Shown here: positions 34,385 through 41,891 of the stretch, in pieces
Numbering within the stretch: position 1 is the stretch's first letter
Layout of the letters: each line of letters begins with the position of its first letter
Assembly: GCF_035967765.1 (NCBI RefSeq)
Contig: NZ_JAYWIT010000002.1
DNA from: Conexibacter stalactiti
GTDB lineage: Bacteria > Actinomycetota > Thermoleophilia > Solirubrobacterales > Solirubrobacteraceae
Reading direction: 5' to 3' (one strand)
Length of the DNA: 64,000 bases
Program-made: the position numbers and the translations under genes
Notes under the pieces: model-generated
Databases searched by the model: none
The model's input: the letters and a program-made list of their open reading frames with translations, nothing else
Told to the model about the DNA's origin: nothing

Positions 34385-37300
34385 GTGACGAGAATCGTGA
34401 TGGACGCGCCCGACGCGAGGCGCGCTCGCTCCGGCGTGCGCGCACGTCGGAGCCTGATCGGGGTCGCGGCGCTCGTCGCCGTGGCGGCCGGGCCGGCGCC
34501 GTCCACCCACGCGGCACCGGCGTTCGACGTCAAGCTCGTGGATACACCGACGCTTGACCAGGCGAGTTTCGCGAACCCGCCGATGGCGGTCCGTCCGAAG
34601 TACCGCTGGTGGATGCCGCGCGGTGCGACCGATCCGGCGGAGCTGTCGGCCGAGATTCGCGCGATGAAGGCGGCCGGCGCCGGAGGTGCCGAGATCTCGC
34701 CGTTCGCGGTGCCCGGTCTGGCAAACACCACGGGCCAGGGATTGCAGCAGAACGGCTGGATGAGCGACGCCTGGATGCAGCGTCTGACGCAGATGTACGA
34801 GACTGCCGCCGAGGAGGACTTCCTCCTGGACGACACGATGTCGGGGCTCGGGTCCGACGCGATCAGCGTGCCGATGCCGGGTGCCATCAACGCGGCGGCC
34901 AACAGCAAGCGCTATGTCACCGGCTACACCCTCTTGACGGACGGCGCGTCCTACGATGGCGCGCTTCCGACGACCGCCAATGTGACCTTCAGCACCGCGC
35001 TGTGCGCGCCGGCGCAGGCGGGCGCGACACAGATCCTTCCCGTCATCACGCGTTCGCTGAGCGTGGGCGACACGATCACGGTCGGCACAGGCGTTGATGC
35101 CGAGACCGCGAGAGTCGCTCAGGTCGGCGACGGCTCGTGGGGCTGCGGACGCACGTTCACGGCGAGCGCCGCCGGTGACAGCCGCATCTTCGTCTCGTAC
35201 CTGGCAGGCGGCGGCGGACAGGACAGCGGCGGCGGCCGCTTCACGCAGTTCAACATCGGACAGAGAGTCGTCGTCGGCTCGGGAGTAGACGCGGAGACGG
35301 TGACCGTCAAGAGCATCGGGCGCGCCCCGTCCGCCGCTCCGACGACGCTCGCTGCTCCCGTGAACGCCGGCGATGCGACGGCCAGAGTCGCGAGCGCCTC
35401 GACGATCGCCGTCGGCCGCTACGTCCTGCTCGACGGACAGCTTCTGCGGGTCAAGACAGTCGGCGTCGGCGGTGACGCCAGAACGATCGAGTTCGAGACG
35501 CCGATCGCCAGAGCGGCTGCCGCCGGAGCGCCCGTGCAGGATCTCGGCGAAGGGATCGAGGTCACACCGCTGAACAAGCCTCACGGAGCGAGCGAGGACG
35601 TCGTCGTCGATGCGCCGCAAGGAAGAGGCATCGCACTTGAGGCCCCGCTCCAGAGAGCGCACGGCTTGACCGACCCCGTCACCTCCGACGCGCGCAAGAC
35701 GCTGGTCGCGGCGCTTGCTGTCAAGTGCGCTGACAGATGCGCGGAGGCCCCGAAGCTGCTTGATCCGAGAGCGACCATCGATGTCACTCAGGATGCGGCG
35801 GACGGAACGATTGACGACTTGGCCTGGCGGACGCCGGGCACCTGGGTCGTCTACGTCCAGCAGATGGTCAACGATCCCGCGTTTCAGAAGGGCGCGTTCT
35901 CGCCTTTGGCGCAGGACTATCCCGTTGATCACCTCAGCGGCAGAGGCGCCAGAGCGCTGATCGACTACTGGGACGCCAACGTTCTCACGCCGCGGATTCG
36001 CGCCGCGATCGCGAAGAACAGAGGCGGTCTGCAGACGTTGTTCGAGGATTCGCTCGAGATGCCGTTCACGCCGAAGTGGACCGGCGACTTCCTCCAGGAA
36101 TGGGAGGCGCGGCGTGGATACGACCTGACCCCGCTGCTGCCCGCGCTGTCGGGAACCAACCAGCAGGCGAGACCATCCGGGTCAGCCGCGAACCAGTTCG
36201 CCTTCCAGGGCCTGGACGTCGAGCGAGTCCGGGAGGACTACCGCCAGACTTGGAGCGACCTGTTCATCGAGCGGTTCGTCTCGCCGATCCAGAGATGGGC
36301 GCAGAAGCAGGGTCTCGGTGGCCGCTTCCAGCTCTACGGCAGCTTTCCGATCGACACCTCCGCGGCCTCCAGCGTCGTCTCCAACCCGGAGGCCGAATCG
36401 CTCGGTTTCGGCAACGACCCCCACGCGTACACGATCGTCGCAACCGGCGCCCACATGTCCGGGACCGACGTCGTGTCCAACGAGTGCTGCGCCGCCAACG
36501 GCCAGACCTATCGCGCGCAGGTGGCCGACAAGCAGTCGCCCCTCCAGCAGATCTACCAAGCGTTCGCCGGCGGCGTGACGCAGCAGATGTGGCACGGCTT
36601 CGACTACAAGACGTCCGCGATCGCCAAGTGGCCGGGCTACCACGCGTGGAGCCCGGAGGGAATCACCTCCAGCTTCTCCGAGGCGTTCGGCCCGCGCATG
36701 CCCGTGTGGGGATCGGGCGGCATCAAGGCTGTCAACGACAACGTCGCTCGTCTCAGCCTGGTCCTTCGCCAGGGCAGCCCGCGCTACGACCTCGCCGTCT
36801 ACAACCAAGTCTTCGGCGCCGGCACCTTCCAGGGCCCTCAGGCGCCGACGATCAGACCCAATGGGCCGCTCGCCCAGTCGGGCTTGTCGATGGAGTTCCT
36901 GAGCCCTGACTACCTGGTCTCCGATGCCCGGCGGATCTGGGACGGTCGACGACTCTTCCCGGACAACTCCAGCTACCGGGCGCTGGTGCTCAACAGACAG
37001 GAGACGATGGCCCCTGACGTCGCGCGCCGGATCGTCTCGCTGGTCGAGGACGGTATGCCCCTGCTCGTGATCGGCGGGCTGCCGTCGCGTGCCGCCGGGC
37101 TGGATCCGGGAGGTGTCAAGGATCGCTCGCTGGCGCGGGCGATGGGCCGGCTCGGCGAGCTGATCGCCGAAGGACGGAACGCTGGGCAGGTCGCGGACGA
37201 GAGCGGCGCCGCCGCCGCGCTGCACGCGCTCGGCGTGAGACCGTCGGCCGAGAAGGCGCAGCCGAGCACGACGCTGACCGTCCGCCGTGCCGCCGACGGC

Positions 37301-39052
37301 GTGGACTACTACTACCTCTACAACAACAGCGACGCTCCCATCACTGACGTCTGGACCTTCGAGGGCGAGGGTCGGCCGTTCCGCCTCGACGCCTGGAGCG
37401 GCAAGATCGTCGGCCTCGGAAGCTATGAGGCCGGACCACAGGGCGTCACGGTGCCCCTGACGATCGGCGCGCGAGACGTCGCGGTGATCGCTGTCGCTCC
37501 GGAGCCTCCGGGCTCGACGTCGACGCCGAAGGATCATGTCGTCGCCGCCGACGGCGATGCCGTCGAGCGTGACAACGGCACGATCGGTGTGCGCTCGACT
37601 CAGAACGGTCCGGTCAGCGCGACGCTCGCCAGCGGCAAGGTGGTCACGGGTGCGATCGAGGGCGTGCCTGCCGCCCGGGTGCTCAACAGATGGTCGCTGC
37701 GACTGGAGTCGTGGCAGCCGGGGCCCGATCCGACGTCCGATGACTATGACTGGATGGTCGACAAGGTCGACCGCGGCACGTTTGAGGTCGCCGCGAGCGG
37801 CGAGGATCCGCTGCCGTCGTGGCGCAGACTCGTCGGTGACAGCTCGCTTGACTTCGTGTCGGGCATCGGCGCCTACACGACAACGGTCGACCTGCCCGAA
37901 AGCGCCTGGACCGGCGGTCATGGAGCCTACCTCGCACTCGGCGAGACAAATGACTCCGTCCGGCTGACGGTCAACGGCCACGACGTGCCGGTGAGTCTGC
38001 AGGATCTCTCCCGCATCGACATCGGGCCGTTCTTGCGAGGTGGTGCGAACACGATCGAGGTGAAGGTCGCCTCGACGCTCAACAACGTCGCGAACCGAAC
38101 GAACGTTCAGGACTATGGCCTGCTCGGACCCGTGAGACTGACGCCCTACGGTGAGACGACGGTTGTCGGCCCGGTCGCGCCCACCGCGACTTCCGCGCCG
38201 GTTGTCTCCGGCACACTCAAGGTCGGCGAGACGCTCCGCGCCACAGACGGTATCTGGGACGTCACGGATCTTTCCTTCGCGCACCAGTGGCTGCGTGACG
38301 GCCAGCCGATCCCTGGCGCAACAGGTCTCGCCTACACGTTGACATCTGCTGACGCGGACCATCGCATGGCGGTCACGGTCACCGCATCCGGCCCCGACTA
38401 CCAGGACGCCAGATCCACATCTGAGCAGACGGCGCTCGTCGCTCCCGCTGACAGACAGGGCGGTGGCGGTGCTCCGAACGGCCCGAGCGCCCCGAACGTG
38501 ACCATGCCGCCGACCATCAGCGGCACGGCGATGGTGGGCCGCACGCTGAGCACCTCCAACGGCGTATGGACCGTCGAAGGTCTCACGTTCGGCTACCAGT
38601 GGAAGCGCGACGGAAAGCCGATCGCGGGAGCGACCAAGGCGACGTACCGCGTCGCGATCGCTGACGCCGGCCGTACGCTGAGCGTCGACGTGACCGCTTC
38701 CAAGGCAGGTCTGATCTCGACGACGGTCGCAGCGAGACCGATCTCGGTGCGCAAGCTCGCCGCAACGCTCAGCTGGCGACTGAAGGCAGCGAGAGCGAAG
38801 GTTGGCATGCGTGTCGGCGCCGTCGCTCGCGTGCGCGTCAGTGGCATCGCGCGACCGACCGGCGTCTTGCGCGTCCTCGATGGCCACAAGGTCGTCACGG
38901 TCAAGACGCTCCGTCCCCGCGACCGGGGCAGCCTCACCTTCCGGCTGCCCAAACTCGCGCGGGGCAAGCACAAGCTCACGCTCAGCTACGGCGGATCTCC
39001 CGCCATCAGAGCGTCGCGCTCAAAGCCCATCAGTCTGGTGGTGCGCCGCTAG
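34385..39052 (+). CDS. Secreted GH106-like (alpha-L-rhamnosidase-type) glycoside hydrolase with Ig-like tail
   Basis: A 1,555-residue exported protein. GTG 34385 is chosen because AGGAGGAG lies five bases upstream. A basic N-terminus and hydrophobic stretch (about residues 20-42, ending THAAPA) form a signal peptide. The catalytic part opens with FANPPMAVRPKYRWWMPRG and AEIRAMKAAGAGGAEI, the pattern of GH106 enzymes. A beta-sandwich sugar-binding-like domain lies near 1160-1245. Two Ig-like modules follow (about 1262-1352 and 1372-1452, with QWLRDGQPIPGAT and QWKRDGKPIAGAT), then a C-terminal Ig-like module (1468-1555). It probably trims rhamnose-containing plant or bacterial polysaccharide outside the cell. 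AGA arginine codons are frequent. A long insert interrupts the early catalytic region (about residues 205-400). Confidence 0.82.
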   Translation: MTRIVMDAPDARRARSGVRARRSLIGVAALVAVAAGPAPSTHAAPAFDVKLVDTPTLDQASFANPPMAVRPKYRWWMPRGATDPAELSAEIRAMKAAGAGGAEISPFAVPGLANTTGQGLQQNGWMSDAWMQRLTQMYETAAEEDFLLDDTMSGLGSDAISVPMPGAINAAANSKRYVTGYTLLTDGASYDGALPTTANVTFSTALCAPAQAGATQILPVITRSLSVGDTITVGTGVDAETARVAQVGDGSWGCGRTFTASAAGDSRIFVSYLAGGGGQDSGGGRFTQFNIGQRVVVGSGVDAETVTVKSIGRAPSAAPTTLAAPVNAGDATARVASASTIAVGRYVLLDGQLLRVKTVGVGGDARTIEFETPIARAAAAGAPVQDLGEGIEVTPLNKPHGASEDVVVDAPQGRGIALEAPLQRAHGLTDPVTSDARKTLVAALAVKCADRCAEAPKLLDPRATIDVTQDAADGTIDDLAWRTPGTWVVYVQQMVNDPAFQKGAFSPLAQDYPVDHLSGRGARALIDYWDANVLTPRIRAAIAKNRGGLQTLFEDSLEMPFTPKWTGDFLQEWEARRGYDLTPLLPALSGTNQQARPSGSAANQFAFQGLDVERVREDYRQTWSDLFIERFVSPIQRWAQKQGLGGRFQLYGSFPIDTSAASSVVSNPEAESLGFGNDPHAYTIVATGAHMSGTDVVSNECCAANGQTYRAQVADKQSPLQQIYQAFAGGVTQQMWHGFDYKTSAIAKWPGYHAWSPEGITSSFSEAFGPRMPVWGSGGIKAVNDNVARLSLVLRQGSPRYDLAVYNQVFGAGTFQGPQAPTIRPNGPLAQSGLSMEFLSPDYLVSDARRIWDGRRLFPDNSSYRALVLNRQETMAPDVARRIVSLVEDGMPLLVIGGLPSRAAGLDPGGVKDRSLARAMGRLGELIAEGRNAGQVADESGAAAALHALGVRPSAEKAQPSTTLTVRRAADGVDYYYLYNNSDAPITDVWTFEGEGRPFRLDAWSGKIVGLGSYEAGPQGVTVPLTIGARDVAVIAVAPEPPGSTSTPKDHVVAADGDAVERDNGTIGVRSTQNGPVSATLASGKVVTGAIEGVPAARVLNRWSLRLESWQPGPDPTSDDYDWMVDKVDRGTFEVAASGEDPLPSWRRLVGDSSLDFVSGIGAYTTTVDLPESAWTGGHGAYLALGETNDSVRLTVNGHDVPVSLQDLSRIDIGPFLRGGANTIEVKVASTLNNVANRTNVQDYGLLGPVRLTPYGETTVVGPVAPTATSAPVVSGTLKVGETLRATDGIWDVTDLSFAHQWLRDGQPIPGATGLAYTLTSADADHRMAVTVTASGPDYQDARSTSEQTALVAPADRQGGGGAPNGPSAPNVTMPPTISGTAMVGRTLSTSNGVWTVEGLTFGYQWKRDGKPIAGATKATYRVAIADAGRTLSVDVTASKAGLISTTVAARPISVRKLAATLSWRLKAARAKVGMRVGAVARVRVSGIARPTGVLRVLDGHKVVTVKTLRPRDRGSLTFRLPKLARGKHKLTLSYGGSPAIRASRSKPISLVVRR

Positions 39053-39083
39053 CTCGCGTTCCAGGCAGGTCGGTCGTCCAGCC

Positions 39084-39125
39084 CTCCTTGGAGCTTGGTG
39101 GTTCTGAGAGCTCCGCTCCAAGGAG
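39084..39125. terminator. Inverted repeat after the glycosidase gene
   Basis: CTCCTTGGAGC at 39084-39094 pairs perfectly with GCTCCAAGGAG at 39115-39125, with a 20-base loop, 31 bp past the stop codon. It may be a terminator or a processing hairpin; no T-run follows. Confidence 0.4.
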
Positions 39126-39202
39126 TTCTGGCCGGCCGCAGACGAGGCAGTCGCACGGCTGACATGCACCAGGGCAGCTGCGCCGCGGACTAGCGAGATC
39201 GC

Positions 39203-39229
39203 CGCCAGTCGTCCTCCGGACGACTGGCG
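39203..39229. other. Long perfect hairpin of unknown role
   Basis: CGCCAGTCGTCC at 39203-39214 pairs perfectly with GGACGACTGGCG at 39218-39229 around a TCC loop. No T-run follows, and no gene ends close by. It could be a terminator, a protein-binding site or part of a small RNA. Confidence 0.4.
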
Positions 39230-39536
39230 ATCCGCAGGTCCAAGCGGATTGATTGGATGAGGATCGCGGTGACAGTGTCGATTGCGAGAAGCCGATTCTC
39301 GTCGTTCTCATGCGTCGGCCTGTCGGCATGGGGAACTGCGGCACCTCCGCGCTGAGTCCCAGCGCGGGTGGCAACCGGCGGGACGCCGCAGATCCCGGAG
39401 TCCGCTCAGTTCGGCGCCGCGGGGACTGGCCGGTGACCGTGCACATTCCGTGCACACCAGCACGTGTCCAAGCGCCCCCGGACGTGCCCGCAGCGCATCT
39501 GAATCGCCGTAGTCACGGGACATCCGGGAACACCGA

Positions 39537-39595
39537 GGCACTCAGCTCCGCCCTCTCACGGCGGAAACCGGGGTTCGAATCCCCGTAGCGGTACC
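39537..39595 (+). repeat. tRNA-Glu(CTC)-like 3' half; left copy of a direct repeat (possible att site)
   Basis: Positions 39548-39564 fold as an anticodon arm (CCGCC, loop CTCTCAC with anticodon CTC, GGCGG). Positions 39569-39585 form a perfect T arm (CGGGG, loop TTCGAAT, CCCCG), followed by TAGCGGT and A. No D arm or 5' acceptor strand able to pair with TAGCGGT lies upstream, so it is not a complete tRNA. Its first 41 bases (39537-39577) recur at 40265-40305 with four mismatches. The anticodon-to-3'-end part of a tRNA is the usual footprint of integrase attachment sites. Confidence 0.6.
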
Positions 39596-40027
39596 TCCAG
39601 AAAGCCCCGCAAATGCGGGGCTTTCTCGTTGCCCGGTGAGGAACAGGGTGTGGCTGCGGCCCTGGTTCTCCGAGGCGACGTCGAGGCGCTCTGCAAGCGT
39701 GGAGAGGCGCTTGTCCTTCGTCCACAGCACCGCGTCAGGGGTGAGCCGGGCGGCAGCCAGGAGCTGGGCGTCGACGTAGCCAATGCCGTGGCCGTGGAGT
39801 CTGCGGTCGGCGATCAGACGAAAGACCTCGTCGTGCTCGGCGACGACCGCCTGGGGGAGGTCGCGCAGCAGGCCGAGGATCTCGTCGCGGTTGCGGAGGT
39901 TGGCGAGCGCGAGTTCGCCGATGACGCACGGGTGAGAGAGGACGGAGCTGTGGTCGAGCAGGCGGGTGAGCGTGTCGTCGCCGTGACGGAGGAAGTGGAT
40001 CCAGACGGAGGTATCGACGAGGATCAC
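39542..40027 (-). CDS. vapC: VapC-type PIN-domain toxin with read-through C-terminal tail
   Basis: A 161-residue frame. The PIN ribonuclease acidic residues are visible as Asp5 (LVDTSVWI), Glu38 (IGELAL), Asp86 (YVDAQLL) and Asp105 (TKDKRL). ATG 40027 overlaps the antitoxin stop by four bases. VapC toxins usually end near residue 120-135. Here the frame continues without a stop through the hairpin at 39599-39626 and into the tRNA-like repeat, giving a tail TGIRTPVSAVRGRS that is just antisense tRNA read as protein. The native stop was evidently lost. PIN toxins cleave RNA, often tRNA, and are neutralised by the partner antitoxin. Whether this tailed form is active is unknown. Confidence 0.85.
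   Translation of the reverse strand: MILVDTSVWIHFLRHGDDTLTRLLDHSSVLSHPCVIGELALANLRNRDEILGLLRDLPQAVVAEHDEVFRLIADRRLHGHGIGYVDAQLLAAARLTPDAVLWTKDKRLSTLAERLDVASENQGRSHTLFLTGQRESPAFAGLSGGTATGIRTPVSAVRGRS
39599..39626. terminator. Bidirectional hairpin terminator
   Basis: AGAAAGCCCCGC (39599-39610) pairs perfectly with GCGGGGCTTTCT (39615-39626) around AAAT. The GC-rich stem with A- and T-rich ends is a classical intrinsic terminator. It lies just past the tRNA-like sequence on the plus strand and inside the read-through tail of the toxin on the minus strand. Confidence 0.8.
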
Positions 40028-40269
40028 TGTGGCTCGCTTCGCCGGCGTCGGACGTCCTCGAGCGCGGGCTCGCTGCCGCCGAGGCGGGCGAGGCGGCGGG
40101 CGCTCTCGCGCTCGATCAGCGCGCCAAGCGCCTCGCGCACGAGCGCAGTCTTCTCGGTCGTGCCGGTGAGGCGCTGAGCTTCAGCGAGCAGGTCGTCGTC
40201 GAGAGCGGACGCACCGGTGACGCGAAGAAAACGCCGCTGGGCCGGGACTTCCGGGGGGCACAAGGGCAC
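40024..40269 (-). CDS. vapB: VapB-type antitoxin
   Basis: An 81-residue protein typical of the antitoxins that pair with PIN toxins: DDDLLAEAQRLTGTTEKTALVREALGALIERESARRLARLGG. The N-terminal segment normally reads as a short beta strand directly before DDDLL. Here it is preceded by an atypical MPLCPPEVPAQRRFLRVTG, and the GTG start at 40269 falls inside the right-hand direct repeat (40265-40305). The original start may have been replaced during recombination. It would bind DNA as a ribbon-helix-helix dimer, repress its own operon, and inhibit VapC. Confidence 0.8.
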   Translation of the reverse strand: MPLCPPEVPAQRRFLRVTGASALDDDLLAEAQRLTGTTEKTALVREALGALIERESARRLARLGGSEPALEDVRRRRSEPQ

Positions 40270-40336
40270 TCAGATCCGCCATCTCAAGGCGGAAGCCGGG
40301 GTTCGGTTGAAAGTGGTCCTGCGGGCGTAGCGGCAC
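40265..40336 (+). repeat. Second, decayed tRNA-Glu(CTC)-like 3' half; right copy of the direct repeat
   Basis: Bases 40265-40305 match 39537-39577 at 37 of 41 positions, including a full anticodon arm (CCGCC, ATCTCAA with anticodon CTC, GGCGG). The T loop is then interrupted by about 18 unrelated bases. A copy of the acceptor strand (CGTAGCGGCAC) follows at 40326-40336. The two copies bracket the vapBC pair exactly. Confidence 0.6.
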
Positions 40337-40348
40337 AAACGCGCGCAG

Positions 40349-41200
40349 CTAGTTCCGCTCGGCCTGCTCGCGCGCTTGGACGGCATCGGCCAAGCGCGCC
40401 TCGGCGGCGTCGCTCGCGGCGAGGCGCTCGGCCATGGCCGCCTCGGCGTCATGCAGCGCGCGTTGGGCGTCCGCGGCGGCGGCCGCAGCGGCTTCCTCCT
40501 GCTCGCGAGCTTGCGAGATCCGCGCGCGTCGCGCCGCGGCGGCGCGTTCCTCGGCCTCCTGGGCAGCGCGTTCCTCAGCGTCTCTGGCGGCGCGCTCCGC
40601 CGCCTCCACCGCGGTCTGCTCCGCTGCCTCTCGCCCAGTTCGCGTCGCAGCCGCGACCGCTCTAGCACTGGTCGCCACCTTCCCCGGTGCGCTGACGTGG
40701 GGCGTCGCCTCACGTGGGGCAGGGACAAAGCCACCGAGGTCGCCGAAGCCGCTGGCGACCCGCTCGCGGAGCAGCCGCCCGCTCGTGACGTCGGCGAGCG
40801 CGTCGGCGTCGACGGTGGCAGCGCGCAGCGTCTGACGGATCTTCTCGAGCGTTGGTGGATCGGTCACCGGTACGGCGGCGGTGAGCGTGTCGCAGGCGGC
40901 GTCGACCCGGGCCTGGGCTTCGCGAAGGTGCGACGGATCGCCGCCGGTGAGCAGTTCGCGCTGGGCGTCGCCGAGGCACCCCGCCGCGTCGGTCAGCTCC
41001 TGTGCCGCGTCGGGGTGCTGACGGACGGCGAGGTTGATCGCCCACGCTGCTCGCGTCGGGCGGCGCAGAGCTCTCACGCGTGCGGCGCCGGCTCTGTCGC
41101 CGTCGACGCGCAGCTGCTTGGCAAGCGCGTCACGGGCAGCGACGAAGCTGTCGGGTGACTCGACGTAGAGGGCCTCTTCCTCGGACTCGATGTCTGTCAT
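40349..41200 (-). CDS. Conserved actinobacterial hypothetical protein with coiled-coil tail
   Basis: A 283-residue protein. The N-terminal half has VESPDSFVAARDALAKQLR and a segment with RALRRPTRAAWAINLAVR, a pattern I recall from widespread uncharacterised actinobacterial proteins. Residues 180-283 are an Ala/Glu/Arg-rich heptad-like region (AAEQTAVEAAERAARDAEER and similar) that should form a long coiled coil. No catalytic motif is visible. It is transcribed convergently with nothing; its upstream neighbour is a TetR gene on the same strand 12 bp away, so the two may share a transcript. Confidence 0.75.
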   Translation of the reverse strand: MTDIESEEEALYVESPDSFVAARDALAKQLRVDGDRAGAARVRALRRPTRAAWAINLAVRQHPDAAQELTDAAGCLGDAQRELLTGGDPSHLREAQARVDAACDTLTAAVPVTDPPTLEKIRQTLRAATVDADALADVTSGRLLRERVASGFGDLGGFVPAPREATPHVSAPGKVATSARAVAAATRTGREAAEQTAVEAAERAARDAEERAAQEAEERAAAARRARISQAREQEEAAAAAAADAQRALHDAEAAMAERLAASDAAEARLADAVQAREQAERN

Positions 41201-41212
41201 CAGCGACAGACG

Positions 41213-41839
41213 CTACCGTCGCCGTGTGTTCAAGACCACGTGCGTGCGGGACGTGGTGGCGAGGATGCGGTCGAGGTGGGCGAGCGGGTCGCTGACGGTG
41301 GTGGTGCGGAGGTCGTCGAGCCAGACGCGGTAGGCGGCGACGCCGCGGGCGACGAGCAGGCGGGTCCGCCAGTCGGCGGTGCCGCTGTCGTGGTGGCGGC
41401 GGTGGAGCTGGTCGGCCATCGCGCGTTCGCGGTCGGCCAGTTGGATGAGCGGTGAGGAGCGGCCGGCGGTCGTCTCGCTCGTGACGCGGAAGTAGGGGGC
41501 GAGCCGCTCCCAGTCGGCGAGCATGTAGCGGGCGAGGTCGCGCAGCGCGCCGTCGAGGACGTCGCGATCGGACAGCTCGGGCGGAGCCGCGGCGAGCGCG
41601 GCCTGCATGCGGTCGGCCGTCGCGCGGATCGGCTCGAGCAGGACGTGCTCCTTCGCCGGGAAGTAGCGGAAGAAGCTGCGCTCGGCGATGTCGGCCGCCG
41701 CGCAGATGTCCGCGACGGAGACGGCGTTGTAGCCGTGCCGGTCGAACAGCGCGATCGCGACGCCGACGACCCTCGCCTTCGCCGCGGCGCGCTTGCGCTC
41801 GCGCAACGAGGTCGGTTCGGCAGGCGGGGTGGAGGCCAC
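41213..41839 (-). CDS. TetR family regulator of the adjacent efflux pump
   Basis: A 208-residue regulator. GTG 41839 is chosen because the conserved SLRERKRAAAKARVVGVAI starts soon after; there is no clear ribosome site, so the mRNA may be leaderless. The helix-turn-helix is AVSVADICAAADIAERSFFRYFPAKE. It is paralogous to the regulator at 47379-47990 (shared SFFRYF and LLEPIRA segments). It is divergent from an MFS pump gene, with two tandem operators between them, and is almost certainly its repressor. Confidence 0.92.
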   Translation of the reverse strand: MASTPPAEPTSLRERKRAAAKARVVGVAIALFDRHGYNAVSVADICAAADIAERSFFRYFPAKEHVLLEPIRATADRMQAALAAAPPELSDRDVLDGALRDLARYMLADWERLAPYFRVTSETTAGRSSPLIQLADRERAMADQLHRRHHDSGTADWRTRLLVARGVAAYRVWLDDLRTTTVSDPLAHLDRILATTSRTHVVLNTRRR

Positions 41840-41849
41840 GAGATAAGTG

Positions 41850-41881
41850 TGGCATATTATGCCAGTAGGCATAATCTGCCA
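41850..41881. promoter_or_regulatory. Tandem TetR operators
   Basis: TGGCATATTATGCCA (41850-41864) is a perfect 15-base palindrome. AGGCATAATCTGCCA (41867-41881) is a second, imperfect copy whose centre is 17 bases away. They lie between the tetR and MFS starts, so binding would block both genes. Confidence 0.75.
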
Positions 41882-41891
41882 GGAGATCGAA

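Larger units (their letters stand above)
39053..39536. other. Intergenic region with two strong hairpins
   Basis: No convincing gene lies between the glycosidase and the tRNA-like repeat. Two inverted repeats stand out: 11-bp arms at 39084-39094 and 39115-39125, and a 12-bp stem with three-base loop at 39203-39229. Confidence 0.5.

Noticed and set aside
39522..39595. Complete tRNA-Glu gene
   Set aside because: The anticodon and T arms are perfect, but the upstream 26 bases form no D arm and cannot pair with the acceptor strand TAGCGGT. Only a 3' half is present.
40376..41158. 260-residue plus-strand frame opposite the coiled-coil protein
   Set aside because: Composition is antisense-like and no family motif appears, whereas the minus-strand frame matches a recurring actinobacterial protein.
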